Positions 7,921 through 15,172 of a stretch of DNA of 64,000 nucleotides are shown here, one piece after another. Origin of the DNA: Paenibacillus albidus. GTDB taxonomy: Bacteria > Bacillota > Bacilli > Paenibacillales > Paenibacillaceae. A program made the translations under genes and the position numbers. The notes beneath the pieces were generated by a model, which saw nothing but the letters and a program-made list of their open reading frames with translations, had not been told where the DNA came from and ran no database searches. Each line of letters starts with the position of its first letter. The stretch's first letter is position 1. The DNA lies in assembly GCF_014644435.1 (NCBI RefSeq), contig NZ_BMKR01000016.1:62001-126000 (forward strand), read 5' to 3'.

Positions 7921-9467
7921 TCAAAGTATTGATTGTTGACGATGAGCCGAAGCTGCGGGAGGGTCTTAGGGCTCTCATTCCATGGGAAGAGCTTGGTTAT
8001 ACGGTGGTGGCAACGGCAGCCAACGGTTTGCAGGCGCTGGAGAAATACCATACCTGCCACCCGGAGCTGATTGTAGCGGATATCCGTATGCCCGGGATGG
8101 ATGGTCTGGAGCTGATTGCCGAGCTGCGGGAAAAAGGCTCCAACTGTCATGTGCTTATTCTGAGCGGGTATGCCGACTTTGAATATGCGAAGCGGGCGAT
8201 TGCCCATCGTATCGACGGGTATTTACTGAAGCCGGTGGATGAAGAAGAGATGGTCTCTTATCTGATAGAGCTTAGGGACACCATTGCCCAGGAAGGCCGG
8301 TTTAGCCGCTGGAATGAAGAGGAGCCTGCCCGCAACCGGGAGATGCTGCTGCGGGCATTGCTGCAGCCGGCATCTGCGGAGGAGGGCGAGGATGATCCGG
8401 CCAAGCACGTGGCTGCCCTGGGTCTAAAACCGGGCCATGTCGAAGTCGTCCTGCTTGAACTGCTTGCCCCTTCGGGCAGCGGAGAGGAAGATGAACGGGC
8501 TGTTAAGGCTGCTGTAGAGCAGCATTTTGGCAGCAGCGGAGAGCGGCTATTCTTTACGCTGCCGCCGTATATGGGGCTGCTGCTCCAGGAGCCGCTGCAG
8601 GGGGAACAGGAATGGGAGCAGCTGATGGAGGAGCTTTCCGGCTTGATCCGCCGGAAGGGGTATGACTTCAGCGCGGCAACGGGAGGGACAGTACCCGGAC
8701 CGGAAGAGGCCGCGTTGTCCTTTCAGGTGGCGCGTGAGCTGCTGCGCCGGGCATTTTTTTTCCGCAAAGGGATTCTGATCAGCGCCGATCTTTCCGGCAT
8801 GCTGTTTGCCGGAGTGCTGGAGGAACGGGCCGAAGAGGGGCAGGATGCGGAGAGCCGGCTCCTGTTGGCCGTTGAAACCGGAAACCGCGCGGCTATTGAG
8901 CCGCTGGTCAAGGTGATCTGTGCAGATCTGCTGGCTTCGGGCAGTGAAGAGCAGCGGATCAAAGACACGTTTGTGCGGATTCTCAGTACGGTGCTGGCCC
9001 GGCTCGAACCGGTCTATCCGGAGATCCGCAGCAACGCCGCTAAGCATTCTCCGCCGATCGGCGAGCTCTATCAGAGCCATTATCTGGCGGATCTGCAAGA
9101 GCAGGTTGTCAATTTCCTGGCGGAGATTGCCGATCAGATGTCCAGCGGCGGCAAAGGGAACGAGATCAAAAAAATCACCGAGCTGATTCACCGCCGCTAC
9201 AATGAGAACCTGAAGCTTGAGACCTTATCCGAACTGTTCAGCTACAACAGCGCTTATCTGGGCAAGATGTTCAAGAACACCACCGGTGAATATTTCAATA
9301 CGTATGTAGACAAAGTGAGGATTGAGAAAGCTAAGGAATTCCTGGCGCAAGGTATGAAGGTGTACGAGGTAGCCGAGAAGGTAGGCTATATGAACCCTGA
9401 TTATTTCAACGCGAAATTCCGCAAATATGTGGGCACCTCTCCCAGTTCTTTTCGTAAAAACAACTGA
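7917..9467 (+). CDS. YesN-type response regulator (receiver plus AraC HTH)
   Basis: A 516-residue partner of the preceding kinase. The N-terminal receiver domain has the acidic pair in VDDEPKLRE, the phospho-acceptor Asp55 in VADIRMPGMDG and the conserved Lys105 in LLKPVDEEE. A long divergent linker (~130-400) follows, then an AraC-type double helix-turn-helix at about 410-512 with LSELFSYNSAYLGKMFK and VAEKVGYMNPDYFNAKFRK. It should activate carbohydrate uptake or degradation genes when phosphorylated. The likely targets are the transporter and GH95 genes at 11178-17536, but a TetR/GNAT unit lies between, so this is inferred. A terminator follows. Confidence 0.93.
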   Translation: MIKVLIVDDEPKLREGLRALIPWEELGYTVVATAANGLQALEKYHTCHPELIVADIRMPGMDGLELIAELREKGSNCHVLILSGYADFEYAKRAIAHRIDGYLLKPVDEEEMVSYLIELRDTIAQEGRFSRWNEEEPARNREMLLRALLQPASAEEGEDDPAKHVAALGLKPGHVEVVLLELLAPSGSGEEDERAVKAAVEQHFGSSGERLFFTLPPYMGLLLQEPLQGEQEWEQLMEELSGLIRRKGYDFSAATGGTVPGPEEAALSFQVARELLRRAFFFRKGILISADLSGMLFAGVLEERAEEGQDAESRLLLAVETGNRAAIEPLVKVICADLLASGSEEQRIKDTFVRILSTVLARLEPVYPEIRSNAAKHSPPIGELYQSHYLADLQEQVVNFLAEIADQMSSGGKGNEIKKITELIHRRYNENLKLETLSELFSYNSAYLGKMFKNTTGEYFNTYVDKVRIEKAKEFLAQGMKVYEVAEKVGYMNPDYFNAKFRKYVGTSPSSFRKNN

Positions 9468-9488
9468 TTCTCTATTGACGTTATACTA

Positions 9489-9529
9489 AACAGCGCATCC
9501 GCAGCCAATTGTGAATGCGTTGTTTTTCT
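9489..9529 (+). terminator. Terminator after the YesM/YesN pair
   Basis: AACAGCGCAT (9489-9498) pairs with ATGCGTTGTT (9515-9524), with one G-U pair, followed by TTTCTTG. Confidence 0.7.
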
Positions 9530-9566
9530 TGTAATTGACATAATCGGTGATCCTGTGCGATGATTA

Positions 9567-9582
9567 CCTGACGATCGTCAGG
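9567..9582. promoter_or_regulatory. Perfect palindrome, probable TetR autoregulatory operator
   Basis: CCTGACGATCGTCAGG is a perfect 16-bp palindrome whose right end overlaps the GGGAGG ribosome binding site of the TetR gene at 9594. Position and symmetry fit an operator for the adjacent regulator. Confidence 0.75.
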
Positions 9583-9593
9583 GAGGTGGAGAT

Positions 9594-10175
9594 ATGACTG
9601 CAAATGCAATCCTCAAGGCGGCTCTGGCGCAATTCGCCGAGTTAGGTTTTGAAGGAGCATCACTGGCAGGCATCGCGCAGGTTGTCGGAATTAAGAAGCA
9701 ATCGATTGCCACCTATTTTACCAAGAAAGAGGAGTTGTTCTTCGCGGTTTTTCAAGCGATGTCCCGGCACTACATTGAATTCCTGGCACAATTGCACGGG
9801 AGTCTGCAGGCAGAACCGGCAGAACAACGGCTTCGGACTGTAGTCTTCTCGAACTACCGCTACAAGGTGGAGCATCCGGAGCTGACCGCTTTTTACAAGC
9901 GGGCGGTGCAGTTTCCACCGCCTTTCTTTCAGGACGTGCTGCAGCAGCAGATTGCGGAAATGGAACAACGGTCCTCTATGCTCTACAGGGATATTTTTGA
10001 GCAGGGGATCAGGACAGGAGATATCAGACAACAACAGACAGACAGTCTTTTGGCGGCGTTTTATTGCCTGCTGGACGGAATTGCGATGCAGATGTTTTTT
10101 TACCCTCCAGAAGAGTTTGAACGACGTTTGGAGGATATTTGGTCCATTTTCTGGACAGGTATCCGAAAGATCTAA
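9594..10175 (+). CDS. TetR/AcrR family transcriptional regulator
   Basis: A 193-residue regulator. The N-terminal helix-turn-helix (about residues 5-50) has LAQFAELGFEGASLAGIAQ and KKQSIATYFTKKEELF. The C-terminal helical ligand-binding half resembles the AcrR/YfiR-type regulators that control drug-efflux or stress genes. The ATG at 9594 follows GGGAGGTGGAGAT. A perfect palindrome directly upstream suggests self-repression. The acetyltransferase gene starts 22 nt after its stop and is probably cotranscribed, so that acetyltransferase is likely a regulated partner. The ligand cannot be told from sequence. Confidence 0.88.
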   Translation: MTANAILKAALAQFAELGFEGASLAGIAQVVGIKKQSIATYFTKKEELFFAVFQAMSRHYIEFLAQLHGSLQAEPAEQRLRTVVFSNYRYKVEHPELTAFYKRAVQFPPPFFQDVLQQQIAEMEQRSSMLYRDIFEQGIRTGDIRQQQTDSLLAAFYCLLDGIAMQMFFYPPEEFERRLEDIWSIFWTGIRKI

Positions 10176-10196
10176 TCCATAGAGAGGATGATTGGC

Positions 10197-10619
10197 GTGG
10201 ACGCTGTGCGTATTGTAACGGAAGAACAATTGCAGGAAGCTTTTCGGATCAGAACGGAGGTGTTCGTCGAGGAGCAGGGGGTACCGTTGGCCGATGAATT
10301 TGATGAGCATGAGCAGGACGCGGAACACATTCTGGTCTATTATGAGGGACAGCCTGCAGGTACCGCCAGACTCCGGACTGTAGAGGGGTGGGCCAAGCTC
10401 GAACGGATCTGCCTGCGGCCACAATACCGCAAGTATGGGCTGGGTACTTTTATCATCAGGACACTGGAGGCGATGGCAGCTGAGCGCGGACTTAGCCAAG
10501 CGAAGCTGCACGGACAGCAGCAGGCCGAAGGTTTTTATCAGAAGCTGGGTTATTCCACCAGTTCTCCAGTGTTTATGGAGGATGGTATTCCACACGTGCT
10601 GATGGTAAAAAACCTATAA
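10197..10619 (+). CDS. GNAT family N-acetyltransferase (YjcF-like)
   Basis: About 140 residues, the single-domain GNAT fold. The acetyl-CoA pyrophosphate-binding segment is ICLRPQYRKYGLGTFIIRTL, and AEGFYQKLGYSTSS is the usual last strand-helix. The N-terminal RIRTEVFVEEQGVPLADEFD pattern is that of the YjcF/ElaA-type branch. The frame opens at ATG 10188, but GAGAGG touches that codon; GTG 10197 lies about 8 nt after the box and is the more likely start. The acceptor molecule is unknown. The gene sits directly behind the TetR regulator in one unit. Confidence 0.88.
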   Translation: MDAVRIVTEEQLQEAFRIRTEVFVEEQGVPLADEFDEHEQDAEHILVYYEGQPAGTARLRTVEGWAKLERICLRPQYRKYGLGTFIIRTLEAMAAERGLSQAKLHGQQQAEGFYQKLGYSTSSPVFMEDGIPHVLMVKNL

Positions 10620-10690
10620 TTCTTTACCTCTATACTTGGCAGATTCCTTTGAGGCTGCCTGAGGACATGGAATCTTCGCTTGTACGCGTG

Positions 10691-10869
10691 GCGGACTACA
10701 GATCCGCTATTTCGCCCATTTCGAGACTATTTCTGCTTTGCCGGACTACAGATCCGTTATTTACTTCAAATGTGCTCCAAAAGGAGGGTTTGGAAGCAGA
10801 TAAGGTCTTTCCAGTCCGCTTAACACAAAAATTCGGATGTTTCGCCCAAATAAGGTCTCTCCAGTCCGC
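10691..10869. repeat. Four-copy intergenic inverted-repeat array 2
   Basis: Two direct copies of GCGGACTACAGATCCGYTAT (10691-10712, 10741-10762) and two inverted, more diverged copies (10798-10819, 10848-10869). The outer ends are at 10691, 10741, 10819 and 10869, exactly mirror-symmetric about 10780, with 50 nt between the two members of each pair. Nested pairing of copy 1 with 4 and copy 2 with 3 is possible. The rest of the 10620-11177 gap holds no gene: a weak stem (10641-10675) follows the GNAT gene, and the promoter/cre region of the next operon lies at its right end. Confidence 0.85.
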
Positions 10870-11125
10870 TTCTATCGCCTCCGACCACCGTTCACTTATT
10901 GAACGCTGGCTCGGGGGCATATTTGGTTACGGGGTTAAGTATTAAACATGTGAATTAGACATGGGCTTAAGGAAGGGGTTAATCCCTGAGATATCAAGTG
11001 TTTTTGAAAATTCGAAGTTTCAGCAAATTCATGCGTGGTTTCAGCGTTTTTCAACAATGTATCCGCTTCATTACACCCTCAAATCTCTAATTTTCACCTG
11101 ATTTTAAGTCGAATTAGTGGGGTAC

Positions 11126-11139
11126 TGCAATCGCTTACA
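11126..11139 (+). promoter_or_regulatory. cre site upstream of the first sugar-transport operon
   Basis: TGCAATCGCTTACA matches the cre consensus TGWAANCGNTNWCA at 13 of 14 positions. It lies 38 nt before the permease start at 11178, in front of an A/T-rich TAAAATATAAAC stretch that may hold the -10 box. Catabolite repression of the importer is therefore likely. Confidence 0.75.
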
Positions 11140-11177
11140 GATGAATTAAAATATAAACATAGAGAGGAGGGGGCTTT

Positions 11178-12158
11178 ATGAAAGCGGAAACAGTTACTGC
11201 TCAAATCCCGCCGGATACCCGAAAGCGCAACAAAAAGCCTGCTTCAGGGGGACGGTTTTGGAAAACCTTCAAGAATCAAAAATATTTGTACATGATGTCG
11301 ATTCCCTTTGTAATCTGGGCATTCGTCTTCAGTTATCTTCCGTTATGGGGCTGGACGATGGCGTTCCAGAAGTACAAGCCCGCGCGCAGCTTTTTTGAAC
11401 AGGAATGGGTAGGGTTCGAACACTTTAAGACGCTGTTCAGCGATACGCAATTCCTGCTGGCACTGCGGAACACGCTGGCGATGAGCTCTATGGGCCTGGT
11501 CGCAGGCTTTATTTTTCCGATAACGTTTGCAATCTTACTAAATGAGGTGCGTCTCGGCATATTCAAGCGATTTGCTCAGACCGTCTCGTATTTGCCCCAC
11601 TTTGTATCATGGGTCGTGGCAGCGGGCATTGTAACTAAAATGCTGTCCAGTGAAAATGGTCTTGTAAACGATATCTTGTTAGGAATAGGCTTTATTGACG
11701 CTCCTGTCCAGTTTATGGCCCAGGGCCATCTCTTCTGGGGGATTGTCACCTTATCGGATGTGTGGAAAGAAACCGGATGGAACGCGATTATTTATCTTGC
11801 GGCTATTTCGGGTATCGGGCCTGAACTTTACGAAGCGGCCCGTGTGGACGGCGCCAGCAGGCTCCGCCAGGTATGGCATATTACATTGCCGGGTATCCGC
11901 CCGACCATTATCGTCCTGCTGATCATGTCGATTGGTAACTTGCTCAATATCGGCTTTGAGAAGCAATTCCTGCTGCAAAATAACCTCGTTACCGATTATG
12001 CGCAAGTGCTTGATCTATACTCTTTGAAATATGGGTTAGGCATGGCGAGATATTCCTACGGTACCGCAATTAATATATTCAATTCTGTGATCAGTGTAGT
12101 TCTGCTGTTTACGATTAATGGACTTTTCAAACGCACAACTAAAGAGAGCCTTCTGTAG
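11178..12158 (+). CDS. LplB-type carbohydrate ABC transporter permease
   Basis: A 326-residue inner-membrane permease (BPD_transp_1 family). A basic cytosolic N-terminus of ~40 residues is followed by six predicted membrane segments. The EAA loop that contacts the ATPase is at about residue 219 (EAARVDGAS), followed by ITLPGIRPT. The family (LplB/YtcP systems) imports oligosaccharides or galacturonides in Paenibacillus and Bacillus. The ATG at 11178 follows GAGAGGAGGGGG. It is first in an operon with the second permease at 12228 and the lipoprotein at 13281. No ATPase gene is in the window, so a shared MsmX-like ATPase elsewhere is expected. Confidence 0.92.
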   Translation: MKAETVTAQIPPDTRKRNKKPASGGRFWKTFKNQKYLYMMSIPFVIWAFVFSYLPLWGWTMAFQKYKPARSFFEQEWVGFEHFKTLFSDTQFLLALRNTLAMSSMGLVAGFIFPITFAILLNEVRLGIFKRFAQTVSYLPHFVSWVVAAGIVTKMLSSENGLVNDILLGIGFIDAPVQFMAQGHLFWGIVTLSDVWKETGWNAIIYLAAISGIGPELYEAARVDGASRLRQVWHITLPGIRPTIIVLLIMSIGNLLNIGFEKQFLLQNNLVTDYAQVLDLYSLKYGLGMARYSYGTAINIFNSVISVVLLFTINGLFKRTTKESLL

Positions 12159-12227
12159 GATACGGAGGCCCCCTTTACTCAGGTCGTGGCAGCAAATTGC
12201 CCTTTTCATGAAAGGAGAACGTTACCC

Positions 12228-13133
12228 ATGGGAAATACATCCATCACAGGCAAGTCCTGGCCGGACCGGATTTTTGATTTCATTGTGTATACTGTGGTAT
12301 TGTTCGTGGTTGGGATCACGATCTACCCGTTTCTGAACGTGCTTGCGATCTCGCTGAATGATTCAGTGGATAGTGTACGCGGCGGCATCACCATCTATCC
12401 CCGGGAATTTACCTGGGACAATTACTTGAAGATTTTTACCTTCTCGGGACTCATGACCGGGTTCAAAATATCGGCTTTACGGACAGTCATCGGAACCCTG
12501 CTTGGATTGCTCAGTGCCTCCATGCTCGCGTTTACAATCAGCCGTCCTGACTTCCAAGGCCGCAAGTTCGTCTCTACCTTCCTGGCGTTGACCATGTATG
12601 TATCGGGGGGGTTGATTCCGATCTACATGCTGATCAAGGATCTGCATATGATGAACAGCTTTGCAGTCTACGTCCTGCCTGGTTTGGTTAGTGCCTTCAA
12701 CGTGTTTGTCATCCGCTCTTTCATCGACGGTTTGCCTTATGCGCTGCAGGAATCGGCGAAGCTGGACGGAGCCAATGATTTCACAATCTACTGGCGTGTC
12801 ATTCTGCCGCTCATGAAGCCGGCGCTGGCCACCATCTCGCTGTTCCTGGCGGTAGGCCAATGGAATGCCTGGCTCGATACGTATCTATATAACGGGTCCA
12901 GTCCTAACCTGACTACGCTGCAATTCGAATTGATGAAAGTTCTGCAGACTACAACCAGTGGGAATGGAGGCGATTACCGCTCCAATATTGCTTCACTGGC
13001 TTCCAATCAGGTGTCACCGGAATCGCTTAAAATGGCGATTACGATCGTTGTAACCGTCCCAATCCTGCTGGTCTACCCGTTCATTCAGAAGTATTTCGTC
13101 AAAGGCATGACGCTTGGAGCCGTGAAGAGCTAG
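12228..13133 (+). CDS. YtcP/LplC-type carbohydrate ABC transporter permease
   Basis: A 301-residue second permease of the importer. The frame opens earlier (12186), but AAAGGAG at 12211-12217 points to the ATG at 12228. Six membrane segments are predicted; the EAA loop is ESAKLDGAN near residue 175, followed by VILPLMKPALA. It would form a heterodimeric channel with the product of 11178-12158. The C-terminus FVKGMTLGAVKS is typical of this branch. Confidence 0.92.
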   Translation: MGNTSITGKSWPDRIFDFIVYTVVLFVVGITIYPFLNVLAISLNDSVDSVRGGITIYPREFTWDNYLKIFTFSGLMTGFKISALRTVIGTLLGLLSASMLAFTISRPDFQGRKFVSTFLALTMYVSGGLIPIYMLIKDLHMMNSFAVYVLPGLVSAFNVFVIRSFIDGLPYALQESAKLDGANDFTIYWRVILPLMKPALATISLFLAVGQWNAWLDTYLYNGSSPNLTTLQFELMKVLQTTTSGNGGDYRSNIASLASNQVSPESLKMAITIVVTVPILLVYPFIQKYFVKGMTLGAVKS

Positions 13134-13152
13134 TCACTGCTTCAGTGACAGG

Positions 13153-13170
13153 GGGGAGCTTAGTCTCCCC
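13153..13170 (+). terminator. Stem-loop between permease and binding-protein genes
   Basis: GGGGAG (13153-13158) pairs with CTCCCC (13165-13170) around a 6-nt loop, without a T tract. It may stabilise or partly terminate mRNA, allowing different levels of permease and lipoprotein. Confidence 0.4.
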
Positions 13171-13280
13171 TCTCATTCAAACCAAATGTGTATCCGTTTT
13201 CTTTTGGATAATCAGGCATGGGTATAACAGGACTTCACCTGTGATACGATAGATAAACAATTTTAAGGAGGGTTTATTTC

Positions 13281-15026
13281 ATGGCAAGTAACAGACAAAT
13301 AAAAGCCAAAGCTTCGGCAATCACGCTCACTTCCGTTATGATGCTAGGTTTGCTCGCAGGCTGCGGCGGTAACAACGGTAATACAGCCGGGAATACAGGC
13401 GGCAATGCCGCGAATTCGGGGAATGCTGCCAACACGGCTGCCGATACTTCCCCGCTAAATATGACTTTCTTCAGTTCAGACCCTAACCCGAACTGGACGG
13501 GGATGCAGGATGAAGTGGGTAAAGTTCTTACCGAAAAGACAGGCGTAACACTGGAAGCTGAATTTGCGGTAGGTGATCCTGGCCAAAAGGTAGCCCTGAT
13601 TGCAGCCAGCGGCGAATACCCGGATCTGATCAGTGCGAAGACCGACATCAGCAAGCTGGTGGATGCAGGCGCAATGCTGGATCTGACGGACCTGATTGAA
13701 AAACATGCTCCTAACATCAAAAAAGTACTTGGCGAAGAAGGCCTGAAACGTTCACGTTACAGTGATGATGACCATGCGATTTATGCTATTCCTACCTATG
13801 CAGGTGTGGATAACAAATATTTTGATGCCGGCGGCGGATTTGAACTTCAGCACCGTGCCGTGAAAGAAGCCGGATATCCGGAAATCAAGACGGTTCAGGA
13901 TTTCGAGAACGTCATCAAGGCGTATCTTGAGAAACATCCAACCGATGAGAACGGCAACAAAAACATCGGCCTGACCCTGAATGCAGACGACTGGTATATG
14001 TACATTACGGTAACCAACCCGGCATTTATTACTACAGGTTCTCCTGACGATGGCGAATATGCGATCGATATCGATACGCAAGAAGTAACATATCACTTCC
14101 GCCGCCCGGCGGAAAAAGAATATTTCCGCTGGCTCAACCATATGAACGACATCGGATTGCTTGATCCGGAGAGCTTCGTTCAGAAGTATGACCAGTACAA
14201 AGCCAAAATTGCTACCGGCCGTGTCATTGGTCTGATCGATCAGGATTGGGGTTATGGCGATGGAGAAAGAGCGCTGAAAGCCGAAGGCAAGCTGGATCAA
14301 GGATATGGTCACTATCCTGTAACTTTGTCTGAGGAGTATAAGGAAGCTTCCTTCTGGCCTACAGGTTTCATGGGTGGCAACGGAATCGGGATCAGCGTAG
14401 ATGCTGAAGATCCGGTACGTGCCATTAAGTTCCTGGACTACCTGGCTTCCGATGAAGGCCAAGTGCTGATTAACTGGGGGATCGAAGGCAAGCACTACAA
14501 CGTCGTTGACGGCAAACGTGTCATTCCTGAAGATGTAAATGACCGTAAATATAATGACACCACCAATTTCCAAAAAGAAACCGGACTGGGCAATGTAGGC
14601 TCAAACTACGCACTGCTTAGCGCTCACTATGGCGATGGCGTGTTAGACCCAACCGGCAGCTACTACACTACCCGTTTCCCTGAACAAGTAACAGCAGGCT
14701 ACAATGCGGTAGAAAAAGAAACACTGGCAGCTTACAAAGCCAACACCTGGAAAGATTTATTCCCTAAGGAAGAGGAATTCAAGGTTAAGCCTTGGGGCGC
14801 TGCCTGGAACATCACGATCCCTGGCGACAGCGAAATTGTCGTACTTGACAACAAGCTGAAGGATATTACTTGGAAACGGATTCCGGAAGCCATTCTGTCC
14901 AAACCGGCTGATTTTGATAAAGTCTGGGATGCCTACCTGGCAGAACTTGATAAAGCCGGTGTAGAGAAGGCTGAAGATTTACGTGAAGAGCTGGTTAAAC
15001 AACGTGTGAAACTGTGGAATGAGTAA
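13281..15026 (+). CDS. Extracellular solute-binding lipoprotein (LipO-like)
   Basis: A 581-residue sugar-binding lipoprotein. The signal peptide ends in a lipobox GLLAGC with the modified Cys near residue 26, followed by a long Gly/Asn/Ala-rich linker (GNTGGNAANSGN), then a solute-binding domain of the large LipO type (TEKTGVTLEAEF, WGYGDGERAL). The ATG at 13281 follows AAGGAGGG. It delivers oligosaccharide to the two upstream permeases. The length (over 500 aa after the linker) is normal for LplA/LipO proteins and longer than the maltose-binding type encoded at 22800. Substrate not determinable; the neighbouring GH95 enzyme suggests fucosyl- or galactosyl-containing glycans. Confidence 0.92.
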   Translation: MASNRQIKAKASAITLTSVMMLGLLAGCGGNNGNTAGNTGGNAANSGNAANTAADTSPLNMTFFSSDPNPNWTGMQDEVGKVLTEKTGVTLEAEFAVGDPGQKVALIAASGEYPDLISAKTDISKLVDAGAMLDLTDLIEKHAPNIKKVLGEEGLKRSRYSDDDHAIYAIPTYAGVDNKYFDAGGGFELQHRAVKEAGYPEIKTVQDFENVIKAYLEKHPTDENGNKNIGLTLNADDWYMYITVTNPAFITTGSPDDGEYAIDIDTQEVTYHFRRPAEKEYFRWLNHMNDIGLLDPESFVQKYDQYKAKIATGRVIGLIDQDWGYGDGERALKAEGKLDQGYGHYPVTLSEEYKEASFWPTGFMGGNGIGISVDAEDPVRAIKFLDYLASDEGQVLINWGIEGKHYNVVDGKRVIPEDVNDRKYNDTTNFQKETGLGNVGSNYALLSAHYGDGVLDPTGSYYTTRFPEQVTAGYNAVEKETLAAYKANTWKDLFPKEEEFKVKPWGAAWNITIPGDSEIVVLDNKLKDITWKRIPEAILSKPADFDKVWDAYLAELDKAGVEKAEDLREELVKQRVKLWNE

Positions 15027-15057
15027 TTAATCGTTGCCCATACAAAAAGCATGAAGA

Positions 15058-15093
15058 GGCGGGAAGTCCGAACGAAAGTCCGGGCTTCCCGCC
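15058..15093 (+). terminator. Stem-loop after the binding-protein gene
   Basis: GGCGGGAAG (15058-15066) pairs with CTTCCCGCC (15085-15093). The T tract is poor, so it may be a partial terminator or mRNA-stabilising stem before the GH95 gene. A TATAAT at 15132-15137 may give that gene its own promoter. Confidence 0.6.
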
Positions 15094-15172
15094 GATTGCT
15101 GTTTACCCTGTATAACCAGGAAAGTATCGTTTATAATTTGAACATAACTAAGACAGGGCAGGAGGCATATAC

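Noticed and set aside
10641..10675. Terminator of the GNAT gene (AGATTCC/GGAATCT stem)
   Set aside because: A 7-bp stem with a 21-nt loop and no T tract; too weak to call.
10649..10945. 98-residue open frame across repeat array 2
   Set aside because: Its sequence is just the translated repeat units, with no start signal and no family resemblance.
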